64,000 bases of DNA from Paracoccaceae bacterium (GCA_020637675.1 JACKKD010000001.1:1188968-1252967), one strand, 5' to 3'. Positions 1 through 9,081 are shown, counted from the stretch's first letter. Notes: generated from the sequence alone by a model not told the origin. Made by a program: numbers and translations.

Positions 1-219
1 GGTCTTCATCTCGAACGAGAAGGACTTGTCGGCGTAGTAGGTGATGACGACCGGGATCGGCGAACCCGGCTCCATCTCCTGGGTCTTCGCGTTGAAGGCC
101 TTGCAGAATTCCATGATGTTGATCCCGCGCTGACCCAGCGCCGGACCGATCGGCGGGGACGGGTTGGCTTGACCCGCCTTCACCTGCAGCTTGAGGCTGC
201 CCATTACCTTCTTGGCCAT
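1..219 (-). CDS. rplK: 50S ribosomal protein L11 (partial, 3' end outside window)
   Basis: Only the N-terminal 73 codons lie in the window; the gene runs off the left edge. The product starts MAKKVMGSLKLQVKAGQANP and continues through PPIGPALGQRGINIMEFC, the highly conserved N-terminal domain of L11. This domain contacts the GTPase-associated region of 23S rRNA and the stringent factor. The ATG at 217-219 is preceded by a purine-rich AGGAGC-type ribosome site. It lies 94 bp downstream of nusG on the same strand, the standard secE-nusG-rplK order. The 220-313 spacer holds two short inverted repeats (242-255 and 275-291), which may be leader structure for the ribosomal operon; that is inference. 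Confidence 0.97.
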   Translation of the reverse strand, partial: MAKKVMGSLKLQVKAGQANPSPPIGPALGQRGINIMEFCKAFNAKTQEMEPGSPIPVVITYYADKSFSFEMKT

Positions 220-313
220 CTGGCCTGCTCCTTCGTCACTGGTGCCCGAAGGCACAGTTTAGTGGTCCGGTCCTCCCCGACGCGATCGGGGATCGCCTCC
301 CACGGCTCCCACG

Positions 314-847
314 TCAGGCGACTTTCTGCACCTGCGTGAATTCCAGCTCGACCGGCGTCGGCCGGCCAAAGATCGATACCGTCACCTTCAGGCGGCTGGA
401 GTGTTCGTCCACTTCCTCGACCATCCCCGAGAAGCCGTCGAACGGCCCGTCGGTGACCTTCACATGCTCGCCGATCTCGAACCGGATCAGGTTACGCGGG
501 GCCGCCTCGCCTTCCTCGGCGCGCTTGAGGATGCCGTTCACCTCGGCGTCGCGCATCGGCATCGGCTTGCCCTGCGGACCGAGGAACCCTGTCACCCGGT
601 TGATCGAGGTGATCAGGTGATAGCCCCGGTCGGTCATGTCCATGTGCACGAGAACATAGCCCGGCATGAAGCGTCGCTCGGACGTGACCTTCTTGCCGCG
701 GCGGATCTCGATGACCTCCTCGGTCGGCACGAGGACCTCGTCGATCTCGTCCTGAAGGCCCTTCTCGGCGACGGAATGCCGGATCTGCTCGGCAACCTTC
801 TTCTCGAAGTTCGAGAGAACGCTCACCGAATACCACCGCTTCGCCAT
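314..847 (-). CDS. nusG: Transcription termination/antitermination protein NusG
   Basis: A 177-residue NusG that couples RNA polymerase to Rho and to the ribosome. The N-terminal NGN domain begins MAKRWYSVSVLSNFEKKVAE and includes the FMPGYVLVHMDMTD core near residues 60-73. The C-terminal KOW motif is seen in VTDGPFDGFSGMVEEVDE, about residues 125-145. The open frame extends 32 codons further upstream, but that stretch is unlike NusG and the ATG at 845-847 begins the conserved MAKRWY start. It lies between secE and rplK, as expected, with length typical for the family. Confidence 0.97.
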   Translation of the reverse strand: MAKRWYSVSVLSNFEKKVAEQIRHSVAEKGLQDEIDEVLVPTEEVIEIRRGKKVTSERRFMPGYVLVHMDMTDRGYHLITSINRVTGFLGPQGKPMPMRDAEVNGILKRAEEGEAAPRNLIRFEIGEHVKVTDGPFDGFSGMVEEVDEHSSRLKVTVSIFGRPTPVELEFTQVQKVA

Positions 848-1023
848 CTGCCTCAGACCCCGCTCACCCGGCCACAGTCCGCCGGAAATTCCCGTAATTC
901 CAGTGGGTTGCCCCACGCTCCCCCGAACAAAAACAGCGCGCATACCGAATCGTTGCGCGCCGGTTCCGGGAAAGTCCGCCTCAGTTACAAGCGTTCCCGT
1001 GCGATTTCAAGGCCGAATGGACC

Positions 1024-1218
1024 TCAGCCGCCGATCCCGAGGATCGCCGTGAGCCCGGTTCGGATGAGAAGATCGACGAGGAAGAAGAAGACCGAGGTCA
1101 GGGCCGCCATGATGAAGACCATGATCGTGGTTGTCACCACTTCCTTGCGGGTCGGCCAGTGGACCTTGGCGGTCTCGGAGCGGACCTGCTGGAGGAACTG
1201 GAGGGGGTTTGTGGCCAT
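1024..1218 (-). CDS. secE: Preprotein translocase subunit SecE
   Basis: A 64-residue, single-spanning SecE of the short bacterial type. The N-terminal amphipathic segment contains the conserved RSETAKVHWPTRKEV motif (residues 13-27). It is followed by one hydrophobic membrane span, about residues 31-58. SecE clamps SecY in the inner-membrane translocon. It lies upstream of nusG on the same strand with a 176-bp spacer. In many alphaproteobacteria tRNA-Trp directly precedes secE; here an antisense transporter gene separates them. Confidence 0.95.
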   Translation of the reverse strand: MATNPLQFLQQVRSETAKVHWPTRKEVVTTTIMVFIMAALTSVFFFLVDLLIRTGLTAILGIGG

Positions 1219-1453
1219 GCCTGTCTCGCCTTCGGCTCTTGCTGCAACGGGAGGGAGATACGCCCATGCGGGGGCGAATTCAAGCGGCGCGCATCCGTCC
1301 GTTTCGCGTCGGTTTTTTGGTCAGCATCCCGATTGACCAGCACGCACGCGGCGAAAGGCAAGCGGGCAATCCGGGGCGCTGCCGGCCCCGGGCCTTGCCG
1401 CAGCGCACGGGGCGGCCTACCAAGCGGCGGAGACCCTGGCAGGAGACCCGGCG

Positions 1454-2362
1454 ATGCCCCCGACGACGCCCGAACGCGGCCGCACCCTGACCGGGGTCGC
1501 GCTGATGCTCGGGGCGATGGCTCTGCTCCCCTTCCTTGACGTGGTGGCCAAGCATCTCGGCCAGCGCGGGCTGCCGGTGATGCAGGCGGTCTGGGCGCGG
1601 ATGGCCTTCGGCGCGCTCCTGACGCTGCCCTTCGTGCTCAGGATCGGCGGGGCAGCGGCTCTGGTCCCGGACCGGCCGGTCTATCACCTCTTCCGCGCGG
1701 GCTTCCTGATTGCGGCAACGTTCTCGTTCTTCTGGTCGCTGAAGTACCTGCCGATCGCCGATGCGCTGGCGATCTTCTTCGTGCAGCCGCTGATCGTCAC
1801 CGCGCTCTCGCCCCTTGTGCTCGGCGAACATGTCGGACCTCGCCGATGGGCGGCGGTGGCGGCGGGGTTCCTGGGCACGCTCGTCATCATCCGGCCTGGG
1901 TTCCAGACGGTCAGTCCGGGCATGGTTCTGGCGCTGATGGCGGGGCTTTCGCTTGCGCTCTACATGCTGATGACGCGGCGGATCTCGGGGCGCAGTCACG
2001 CGATGGTGACGACCTTTCACACCAGCCTGCTCGGCGCGGGGATCGCGACTCTTGCGGTCTGGCCGGTGTGGCAGGCGCCGGAGCCGGTGGAATGGGGGCT
2101 CTTCCTGCTCCTTGGTGTGATCGCGACGGGCGGGCATTTCCTGATCGTGCGGGCCTATGACCACTGCGAGGCCTCGCTGCTCGCCCCGCTCGCCTACACC
2201 GAGATGGTGATGGCGACCGTCGCGGGCTGGTGGTTCTTCGGCGATTTCCCCGACGGCTGGACCTTCGTCGGCGTCGGCATCCTGATTGCCAGCGCCGTCT
2301 ACATCTCGATACGCGAACGCAAGGCGGGCGCGGAGACGCCGCGCGACTTCGAGCAACCCTGA
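1454..2362 (+). CDS. EamA/DMT family inner-membrane transporter
   Basis: A 302-residue protein with about ten hydrophobic segments in two EamA repeats, roughly residues 12-145 and 155-290. The first repeat contains FVQPLIVTALSPLVLGEHVG and the second SLLAPLAYTEMVMATVAGWW; both are the end-of-repeat signature of drug/metabolite transporters. The start ATG follows a GGCAGGAGA ribosome site. Substrate cannot be told from sequence; relatives export metabolites or amino acids. It sits on the plus strand between secE and tRNA-Trp, against the surrounding translation genes, so it looks inserted into a conserved block. About 70 bp separate its promoter region from secE's. Confidence 0.9.
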   Translation: MPPTTPERGRTLTGVALMLGAMALLPFLDVVAKHLGQRGLPVMQAVWARMAFGALLTLPFVLRIGGAAALVPDRPVYHLFRAGFLIAATFSFFWSLKYLPIADALAIFFVQPLIVTALSPLVLGEHVGPRRWAAVAAGFLGTLVIIRPGFQTVSPGMVLALMAGLSLALYMLMTRRISGRSHAMVTTFHTSLLGAGIATLAVWPVWQAPEPVEWGLFLLLGVIATGGHFLIVRAYDHCEASLLAPLAYTEMVMATVAGWWFFGDFPDGWTFVGVGILIASAVYISIRERKAGAETPRDFEQP

Positions 2363-2375
2363 ACGGAGACCGGCC

Positions 2376-2451
2376 TGGCAGGGGCAGCAGGGCTCGAACC
2401 CGCGACCTACGGTTTTGGAGACCGTCGCTCTACCAGCTGAGCTATACCCCT
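2376..2451 (-). tRNA. tRNA-Trp (CCA anticodon)
   Basis: On the minus strand the 76-nt sequence folds as a full cloverleaf. The acceptor stem AGGGGTA pairs with TGCCCCT, the anticodon stem ACGGT with ACCGT around the loop CTCCAAA (anticodon CCA), and the T arm is GCGGG-TTCGAGC-CCTGC. The 3' CCA is encoded. It is the tRNA normally found just before secE in this bacterial group; here the EamA gene lies between them. Confidence 0.97.
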
Positions 2452-2489
2452 GTGGCCGGCCTGTCACCTAAGCCAGCGGCCGGACGAAA

Positions 2490-3164
2490 TCAAGCGGGCT
2501 TTTCACGCGCGAGTGCGGCGATGTCGCGCGCGGCGAGGTGGGGGATCGCGGCGGCGAGGTGGGGGATCGCGGCGGCGAGACGATCGTCGGGCCAGTCCCA
2601 CCAGGCGAGGGCAAGGAGCATTTCGATCTCGGCTTCGGTGAAGCGGCGGCGGATCACCCGTGCGGGGTTGCCCGCGACGATCGCACAGGGTGGCACCTCG
2701 CCCGAGACGACCGCTCCGGCGCCGACGATGACCCCGGCCCCGAGCCGCGCGCCGGGAAGGATCAGCGCGCCGTGGCCGATCCAGCAGTCGGGGCCGATCA
2801 CCGTGTCGGGAAGGCCGGCGAAACCGTCACGGTAGGATGCCAGTGCCTCGGGGTCGAAGACCGGGAAGGGATAGGTCGAGATTCCGTCCATCGGGTGGTT
2901 GGCCGAGGCGGTGATGAACCGCGCCCCGTGCGCGATCTGGCAGAAGGGGCCGATGGTCAGGGTCTCGGGCGCGCCGGGATAGAGATAGGGGGCGAGCCGC
3001 GCCGCCCAGTCCCCGGGCGGCTCGAAGTCGTTGGCGTAGGCGTTGCGGCCGATCCGCCAGTTCGGATGGTCGATGGCGACGGCGAGGTTGACCATCTGGC
3101 GATGGGCGGTGCCGTCGGGAAAGACGAGCGGGTGACGCGCGGCGGCGTCGGGCATGCGGGTCAT
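2490..3164 (-). CDS. CatB/Vat-related O-acetyltransferase (left-handed beta-helix)
   Basis: A 224-residue acetyltransferase of the xenobiotic/virginiamycin acetyltransferase hexapeptide family. Hexapeptide-type repeats are visible around LTIGPFCQIAHGARF and DTVIGPDCWIGHGALILPGARLGAGVIVGAGAVV. A loop with ASANHPMDGIST (about residues 106-117) carries the His used as general base in this family. The C-terminus matches the usual AGNPARVIRRRF and WWDWPDD motifs. Acetyl-CoA is the expected donor; the acceptor is unknown. Resistance is not implied, because many chromosomal members are uncharacterised. Near the C-terminus AIPHLAA is duplicated in tandem, from a perfect 21-bp DNA repeat (2530-2571). 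Confidence 0.85.
   Translation of the reverse strand: MTRMPDAAARHPLVFPDGTAHRQMVNLAVAIDHPNWRIGRNAYANDFEPPGDWAARLAPYLYPGAPETLTIGPFCQIAHGARFITASANHPMDGISTYPFPVFDPEALASYRDGFAGLPDTVIGPDCWIGHGALILPGARLGAGVIVGAGAVVSGEVPPCAIVAGNPARVIRRRFTEAEIEMLLALAWWDWPDDRLAAAIPHLAAAIPHLAARDIAALAREKPA
2530..2571. repeat. Perfect 21-bp tandem duplication inside acetyltransferase gene
   Basis: Two identical adjacent 21-bp units occur at 2530-2550 and 2551-2571, with a partial third copy of 8 bp after them. The unit is a whole number of codons, so it adds seven residues (AIPHLAA-type) without breaking the frame. It looks like recent slippage. Confidence 0.9.
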
Positions 3165-3279
3165 GGGACATCCTTTCTGGGTCGCGCGGAAAATGCGGAA
3201 TCAGGAAAGGTGCTGGTCCATCGTCGCCTCCATCGGGATGGCCGCTTATGCCGGCCGACGGAGCCTCTGTCAAAGGGAA

Positions 3280-3306
3280 CGGCGCGCCGGCAGGTCCGGC
3301 GCGCCG
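3280..3306 (-). terminator. Likely intrinsic terminator of the GMC operon
   Basis: A perfect 11-bp GC-rich stem (3280-3290 with 3296-3306) encloses a 5-nt loop and lies 18 bp beyond the GMC oxidoreductase stop on the minus strand. The sequence that follows in the transcribed direction is GTTCCCTTTG, only a weak U-rich stretch. Confidence 0.65.
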
Positions 3307-3324
3307 AAGCTGTTGCGCGATTGC

Positions 3325-4893
3325 TCAGAGATTGCCCGCAGCCATCTCGGAGGCGATGTGGTCGGCCTGGCGGATCGCCAGCGCCACGATCGTCAAAGTC
3401 GGGTTTTCCGCCGCGCCGGAGGTGAACTGGCTGCCGTCCGAGATGAAGAGGTTGGCGATGTCATGGGTCTGGCCCCACTTGTTGCAGACGCCGTCCTCCG
3501 GCTTTTCCGACATCCGGTTGGTGCCGAGGTTGTGGGTCGAGGGATAGGGCGGCGTCGGGAAGGTCCGGGTGGCCCCCACCGCCTTGTAGATCGCCTCTCC
3601 TCTCGCATAGGCGTGGTTGCGCATGGCCACATCGTTCGGATGGTCCGAGAAGTTGACGTTCGCCACCGGCAGGCCCCACTGGTCCTTCGTCTCGGAGAGC
3701 GTCACCCGGTTCGTCGCCTGCGGCATGTCCTCGCCGACGATCCACATGCCGGCCATGTTCTCGTAGGCGTCGAGCGCGGTGGTGAAGCTGCGCCCCCAGC
3801 CGCCGGGGTTGAGGAACGCCGCCATGAACGGGATGCCGAGCGACAGGGTTTCAAGCTCGTAGCCGCCGACGAAGCCGCGCGCGGGATCGTGCCGCGCCTC
3901 GTCCTGGACGATGCCGGCCATGGTGGTGCCCCGCCACATCCGCACCGGCTTGTCGAAGACCGCATAGACCGAGCCGGTCATGTGGCGCATGTAGTTCCGG
4001 CCCACCTGGTCGGAGGAGTTGGCGAGGCCGTTCGGGAACATGCTCGACGCCGAGTTCAGCAGGAGCCGAGGCGATTCGAAGGAGTTGCCGGCGACGCAGA
4101 CGATGCGCGCCTTCTGCATCTGCAGGGCGCCGTCCTTGTCGAAATACTCGACCCCCGTCACCTTGCCGCTGTCGTCGTGCAGGATTCGGGCGACATGGGC
4201 ATGATCGCGGACCTCGAGATTGCCGGTCGCCTCCCCACGCGGGATGTCGGTATATGCCGATGACCACTTCGCGCCCCACTTGCAGCCCTGGAAGCAGAAG
4301 CCGGTCTGCTGGCAGGCCATTCGGCCGTCATACTCGGCCGAGTTGATCGCCATGCGGCCGGTGTGGACCTCCTTGTAGCCGAGCGCGAGCGCGCCCTTCT
4401 CGAAGACCTTGTAGTTGTTGTTGCCGGGCAGGCCCGCGCGGTCGCCGGTGCGGGTGACGCCGAGCTTCGCCTCGGCCTTCTCGTACCAGGGCGCCATCTC
4501 GGCCCCGTCGATCGGCCAGTCGAGAAGGCTCGCCCCCTCGACCGCGCCGTAGTTTGTCAGCGCCTTCCACTCGTGGTCCTGGATGCGCAGCGAGGCCCCC
4601 GCCCAGTGGGTGGTGGTGCCACCGACGGCCTTGACGATCCAGGCCGGCAGGCCGGAGAAGTCCTTGGCCACCCGCCAGTCTCCGCTTGTGGTGCGCGCAT
4701 CGGTCCAGGCGAGCTGGCCGAAGCTTTCCCACTCGTCGTTGATGAAGTCCTCGGGCAGGTAGCGCCCACCCGCCTCCAGCGCCACGACCTTGACGCCCTT
4801 CTGCGCCAGTTCGTTGGAAAGCACCCCGCCGCCGGCGCCGGTGCCGATGACCACGACGACCGAGTCGTCGTTCAGATCGAATTTCGCAACCAT
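3325..4893 (-). CDS. GMC-family FAD oxidoreductase (gluconate-2-dehydrogenase large-subunit type)
   Basis: A 522-residue flavoprotein. The Rossmann motif GTGAGGG is at residues 17-23, followed by the FAD ribose-binding Glu in VVALEAGG. The C-terminal half has the GMC active-site region with PSTHNLGTNRM and the terminal FISDGSQFTSGAAENPTLT segment with the His/Asn pair. It has no signal peptide. The gene begins 16 bp after a Tat-exported small subunit, so it is probably carried to the periplasm as a partner, as in membrane gluconate or sorbitol dehydrogenases. No cytochrome c subunit gene is adjacent, so the electron acceptor is unclear. The substrate is likely a sugar, sugar acid or alcohol, unproven. 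Confidence 0.88.
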   Translation of the reverse strand: MVAKFDLNDDSVVVVIGTGAGGGVLSNELAQKGVKVVALEAGGRYLPEDFINDEWESFGQLAWTDARTTSGDWRVAKDFSGLPAWIVKAVGGTTTHWAGASLRIQDHEWKALTNYGAVEGASLLDWPIDGAEMAPWYEKAEAKLGVTRTGDRAGLPGNNNYKVFEKGALALGYKEVHTGRMAINSAEYDGRMACQQTGFCFQGCKWGAKWSSAYTDIPRGEATGNLEVRDHAHVARILHDDSGKVTGVEYFDKDGALQMQKARIVCVAGNSFESPRLLLNSASSMFPNGLANSSDQVGRNYMRHMTGSVYAVFDKPVRMWRGTTMAGIVQDEARHDPARGFVGGYELETLSLGIPFMAAFLNPGGWGRSFTTALDAYENMAGMWIVGEDMPQATNRVTLSETKDQWGLPVANVNFSDHPNDVAMRNHAYARGEAIYKAVGATRTFPTPPYPSTHNLGTNRMSEKPEDGVCNKWGQTHDIANLFISDGSQFTSGAAENPTLTIVALAIRQADHIASEMAAGNL

Positions 4894-4909
4894 GTGAGCC
4901 TCCCCGCGG

Positions 4910-5431
4910 TCAGAGCCAGTTGATGTCGTCGAAGCCGCGGTTGATGTAACCGCCCTTGGAGAAGCTCTCGCCCTCGTAGCCGAAGAGCGGCCAGACTTCC
5001 TTCTGGTTGTAGAGCCCGGTGACGAGCCCGCCGCGCACGGTCTGGAAGAAGGCGCTGTCCTCCATCCCCTGAAGGAGCTTCACCCGGTCCTCCTCCCAGC
5101 CGACGGAGACGTAGTCGGCATGCCCCGCGGCCTTCGCCGCGGCATCGAGCGCTGCAACGCCCTCGGCCACCATCGCCTTCTTGTCCTCGGCGTCGTAGCC
5201 CTTGACGGCGACGGCGTAGAACCGGTCGGCAATCCGGTCGTGCGGGTAGATGTCGCGCGCCATCTGCAAGAGCGTCGCCATCTCGTGCTCGCTGATGACG
5301 CTCACCTCGAGCGCCCAGGCCGCGTTCGGTGCGGCGATGAAGCCCGCGCCGATGACCGTGAGCGTCCCTGCCGCGACCGACCGCGCCAGAAGCGCGCGGC
5401 GGGTCAGGCCCTTCCGTTCGTTGCTTGTCAT
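4910..5431 (-). CDS. Tat-exported gluconate 2-dehydrogenase subunit 3-like protein
   Basis: A 173-residue small subunit. The N-terminus has a twin-arginine signal, LTRRALLARSVAAGTLTVIG, followed by an Ala-rich cleavage region ending AAWA near residue 41. The mature part resembles the subunit 3 family that partners GMC dehydrogenases (EMATLLQMARDIYPHD near its start). An in-frame ATG seven codons upstream exists, but the ATG at 5429-5431 is preceded by a strong GGAGGAGAGA ribosome site, so it is preferred. It would escort the folded flavoprotein encoded next through the Tat pore. The pair is part of a three-gene minus-strand group with the VOC gene upstream. Confidence 0.87.
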   Translation of the reverse strand: MTSNERKGLTRRALLARSVAAGTLTVIGAGFIAAPNAAWALEVSVISEHEMATLLQMARDIYPHDRIADRFYAVAVKGYDAEDKKAMVAEGVAALDAAAKAAGHADYVSVGWEEDRVKLLQGMEDSAFFQTVRGGLVTGLYNQKEVWPLFGYEGESFSKGGYINRGFDDINWL

Positions 5432-5464
5432 TCTCTCCTCCCTAGAGATCACAAGGGCGGGCGC

Positions 5465-5860
5465 CTATAGAAAGCGTCCGCCGCGTTCGAGAACCTCGAT
5501 CTGGTAGCCGTCGGGATCCGCGATGAAGAAGAACCGCGCCACCAGCGTGTCGCCGTTCCTGAAGTCCACGAGCTTGCGCGGGCCGAGACCCGCGGCGGTG
5601 AGCCGCGCGTGCTCGGCCGTCACGTCCGCGACCGAGACGGCAAGATGGCCGTAGCCGTCGCCGAGGTTGTAGGGCTCCGTCCGCCCCTTGTTGACCGTAA
5701 GTTCAAGCTCGAAGCTCGACTCGGCGTTCGACAGATAGATCAGCGTGAAGCTCTCGAAATCGAGCCGGTCGGCGATCTTGAACCCGAAGGCGCGGGAATA
5801 GAAATCCACCGATCGCGCCTCGTCGAGCACGCGGATCATCGAATGAATTGCCTTGGCCAT
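5465..5860 (-). CDS. VOC-family / lactoylglutathione lyase-like protein
   Basis: A 131-residue single vicinal-oxygen-chelate domain unit pair. Glyoxalase I features are visible: IHSMIRVLDEARSVDFYSRA at the start, FELELT, GHLAVSV and DPDGYQIEVLERGG at the end. These supply the His/Glu/His/Glu metal ligands of GloA enzymes. It lies 33 bp upstream of the Tat subunit gene and is probably co-transcribed with the GMC dehydrogenase. It may detoxify a 2-oxoaldehyde or act on a related metabolite. GloA identity is likely, but other VOC activities cannot be excluded. Confidence 0.85.
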   Translation of the reverse strand: MAKAIHSMIRVLDEARSVDFYSRAFGFKIADRLDFESFTLIYLSNAESSFELELTVNKGRTEPYNLGDGYGHLAVSVADVTAEHARLTAAGLGPRKLVDFRNGDTLVARFFFIADPDGYQIEVLERGGRFL

Positions 5861-5949
5861 ATGCCCTCCAAAATCAGGCGATTTTGGTAAAGTTAGATGA
5901 CCAATTCAGACGGGTGGTAGTAACCCGATACTACAGCCGGTTTTTCCGC

Positions 5950-6246
5950 CTATTCGGCGGCGATGCGCGCGGTGGCCTCGTCCCGATCGAGCTCGCCGAG
6001 GTGGATGGTGCAGGCGCAGCGCAGGAGCGACGTGAAGTTCGGCGCCTCGCCCCTCAGTTCCAGCACCTCGGAGTGGAGTTTCGAGATGAAGGCAGGAGTC
6101 GACAGCCCCTCGCGCGCGGCGATCTCGTCGAGGATGCGCCAGAAGGCGCGCTCAAGCCGGATCGACGTGCTCTGACCATTTAGCCTCAGGCGGCGGGTTT
6201 CGGACTCGTAGCGGCCCGGATTCTGGCCTGCGAAGATCTGGCACAT
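5950..6246 (-). CDS. Ribbon-helix-helix domain protein
   Basis: A 98-residue protein with an RHH_4-like segment: RRLRLNGQSTSIRLERAFWR supplies the beta-strand and first helix, and IAAREGLSTPAFISKLHSE the second helix. Such proteins are small DNA-binding regulators. The upstream frame is open for 18 more codons, but the ATG at 6244-6246 follows GGGGAGGG and is preferred. A sigma-70-like promoter lies just upstream (6282-6310). It is encoded 89 bp upstream of the VOC gene on the same strand. Its targets are unknown. Confidence 0.8.
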   Translation of the reverse strand: MCQIFAGQNPGRYESETRRLRLNGQSTSIRLERAFWRILDEIAAREGLSTPAFISKLHSEVLELRGEAPNFTSLLRCACTIHLGELDRDEATARIAAE

Positions 6247-6709
6247 GGTCTGCCCTCCCCAGCATGACTGTGCAGCGCACGATTGTGGGCGGCTTCGCAC
6301 GAATCGTCAACTTGTCGGCGAGGGGCACGGTTCCCGCCGCCCGCCGGGCGGTCGGGCCGGGCACTCACGCCGCCGTGCCTGCGCCGGACGCGCCGATCGC
6401 GCAGGCGTGACCTCGCCGGCTTGTGACCGGGGCCGGGCGGGCGTCAGGACTGTAACACGTGCATCGGCGCGCCGGTCCGCATGAAAGCGGGAGTGCCCGT
6501 TCCGCGGCCACGTTCTCACAATCCCGAGGGCATTTCTCACGGGCGGGTGACGACGTTCACGAATACCGGCCCCGCCATCGCCGGGGCGTGATGTTACGGG
6601 AGAAAGACGTGTGTTCGGACCCGGGCGGCCCGTCGCTAGCGTGAGCCCATCGCAAGCACGCGATCCGGGTCGGACGCCCGGCAACGCCAATCACGAAGGG
6701 AAACATTCC
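6247..6709. other. 463-bp intergenic region
   Basis: No convincing coding sequence is seen on either strand. It holds the divergent control regions of the RHH regulator (minus) and the 83-residue exported protein (plus). Apart from the promoter at 6282-6310, it is GC-rich without obvious repeats. Confidence 0.6.
6282..6310 (-). promoter_or_regulatory. Candidate sigma-70 promoter for RHH protein gene
   Basis: On the minus strand TTGACG (6305-6310) is followed after exactly 17 bp by CACAAT (6282-6287), 36 bp upstream of the RHH start codon. Both hexamers are close to consensus. Confidence 0.55.
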
Positions 6710-6961
6710 ATGAAACGCACGATTCTCGCCCTCACCGCCGCATCGGCGCTCGCCGGCTTCGGATCGGCCGCCCATGCCATGGCGGAATTCGAGATGGTGC
6801 AGGACACGCTCAGGGCCTTCCTGATCGAGCTCCGCATCCCGAGCGAAGAGATGGACAAACTCACGCTGGCGCAGATGCGCGAGATCATTTCCATCGTCGA
6901 CTCCAAGAAAATGAATGAAGGCGTGCGGGCCCAGGTCTTGAAGATCATCGGCGAGAACTGA
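6710..6961 (+). CDS. Small exported protein of unknown function
   Basis: An 83-residue product that I do not recognise. Residues 1-23 form a classical Sec signal peptide ending in AAHA. The mature part, about 60 residues, is charged and helical, with LTLAQMREIISIVDSKKMNE, and has no cysteines. The ATG at 6710 follows GAAGGGAAA; the frame is open further upstream without protein-like character. A strong hairpin follows the stop, and tuf converges from the other side. Probably periplasmic. Confidence 0.75.
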   Translation: MKRTILALTAASALAGFGSAAHAMAEFEMVQDTLRAFLIELRIPSEEMDKLTLAQMREIISIVDSKKMNEGVRAQVLKIIGEN

Positions 6962-6994
6962 TCCCGGCGGTGGCGCGGCCTTGCCGGAAATGCA

Positions 6995-7020
6995 TAAGGC
7001 GGCCCTGACGGGCCGCCTTA
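6995..7020. terminator. Hairpin terminator between exported protein gene and tuf
   Basis: A perfect 11-bp stem (6995-7005 with 7010-7020) closes on a TGAC loop between two convergent genes. It lies 34 bp after the upstream gene's stop and 28 bp from the tuf stop, so it may serve both. No long U-tract follows on either side. Confidence 0.7.
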
Positions 7021-7047
7021 CCTCTTGGTTCGATCCGCTCTCGTGTC

Positions 7048-8223
<1,176 letters not shown>

Positions 8224-8312
8224 CTCGCGGGCGCCTCATGCTCTGGGGGGGCCGGAATGCCCCAAGTCAACATCGCGCGCTGCCTATCGGCTGGAGGGGC
8301 AAAAATCAAGCG

Positions 8313-8951
8313 TCAGTTGGACGGTTCGGGTACCGGTGCGGCCGCCGCCGCCGAGGAGGGCTTGATGGCCGCGACCTCGGCCCCGGACTGGGGCGGCAGC
8401 TTGGCCCGCGCGGCCACGGCCTCGGGAGTGAACCAGGCCTTGTTCTCGACAAGCCAGGCATTGATCTGCCGCGCGGCATTGGTGCTGAGCGTCGCCATCT
8501 GCTCTTCCCGCGTCTTGGTCAGACCGGAACCGACGACGGTGTCGCCGGTGAGACCCTCGAAGACGGTGAACTGCTTCGGCGCGGCGTTGACGGCGCGCCG
8601 GGCGGCGTCATCCCAGACGTTGACGGTAATGGCGAGCACCGATTTCGGGCTCAGCACCACCGGCACGCCGGGCACGGCGAGCGCGTAGGCATCGACACCG
8701 ACGCCGATGTGATAGAGCTTCTCGCCCTGGTAACGCGCGAGCCTTTCGCCGATCGCCGACTTCAGCGCGCCTTCCCATTCTTCGGCGGTGGCCTTGCGCG
8801 AGGGGCCGACGGCCTGGGCATTCTTCGCCACCACGACATTGTAGCCGAGCGCGAAGTCGCCGAAGTCCTCCGGCGGCGCGTTCGGGTCCTCCGCGGCACA
8901 GGCGGACAGCAGGCTGAGGGCGAGGATGGCGAAGAGGCGGGCAAGGCGCAT
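8313..8951 (-). CDS. Predicted lipoprotein, unknown function
   Basis: A 212-residue protein with a type II signal peptide: LFAILALSLLSAC places the lipobox cysteine at residue 18. The mature domain contains DFALGYNVVVAKNAQAVGPS and a strand-rich middle with VVLSPKSVLAITVNVWDD; the C-terminus is Ala/Pro-rich. I do not recognise a named family. The start ATG at 8949-8951 is chosen because it begins the signal peptide. It is encoded back to back with a cytochrome P450 gene, 130 bp between start codons. Aspartate after Cys is absent (AAED follows), so outer-membrane sorting is likely. Confidence 0.78.
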   Translation of the reverse strand: MRLARLFAILALSLLSACAAEDPNAPPEDFGDFALGYNVVVAKNAQAVGPSRKATAEEWEGALKSAIGERLARYQGEKLYHIGVGVDAYALAVPGVPVVLSPKSVLAITVNVWDDAARRAVNAAPKQFTVFEGLTGDTVVGSGLTKTREEQMATLSTNAARQINAWLVENKAWFTPEAVAARAKLPPQSGAEVAAIKPSSAAAAAPVPEPSN

Positions 8952-9081
8952 GGGATCCCCCGGTTCGGGCTCGCCCCCGCCATAGCCGAGCGCGCGGGCC
9001 GCGGCAATGGCGACGGCCTTGGCAGCACGGCCTTGGCGACGGACGGCCACCCGCTATATTCGGGAACAGACGGAGTGCGCG

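Noticed and set aside
275..291. CCCCGA/TCGGGG hairpin between nusG and rplK as a terminator
   Set aside because: The stem is only 6 bp without a U-tract and lies inside a co-transcribed operon.
401..1336. A 311-codon plus-strand open frame over nusG and secE
   Set aside because: It is an antisense shadow of two well-conserved genes and has Arg/His-rich composition typical of high-GC frames.
1280..2467. A 395-codon minus-strand open frame opposite the EamA gene and through tRNA-Trp
   Set aside because: It runs through a tRNA and has no domain; the plus-strand EamA protein is clear.
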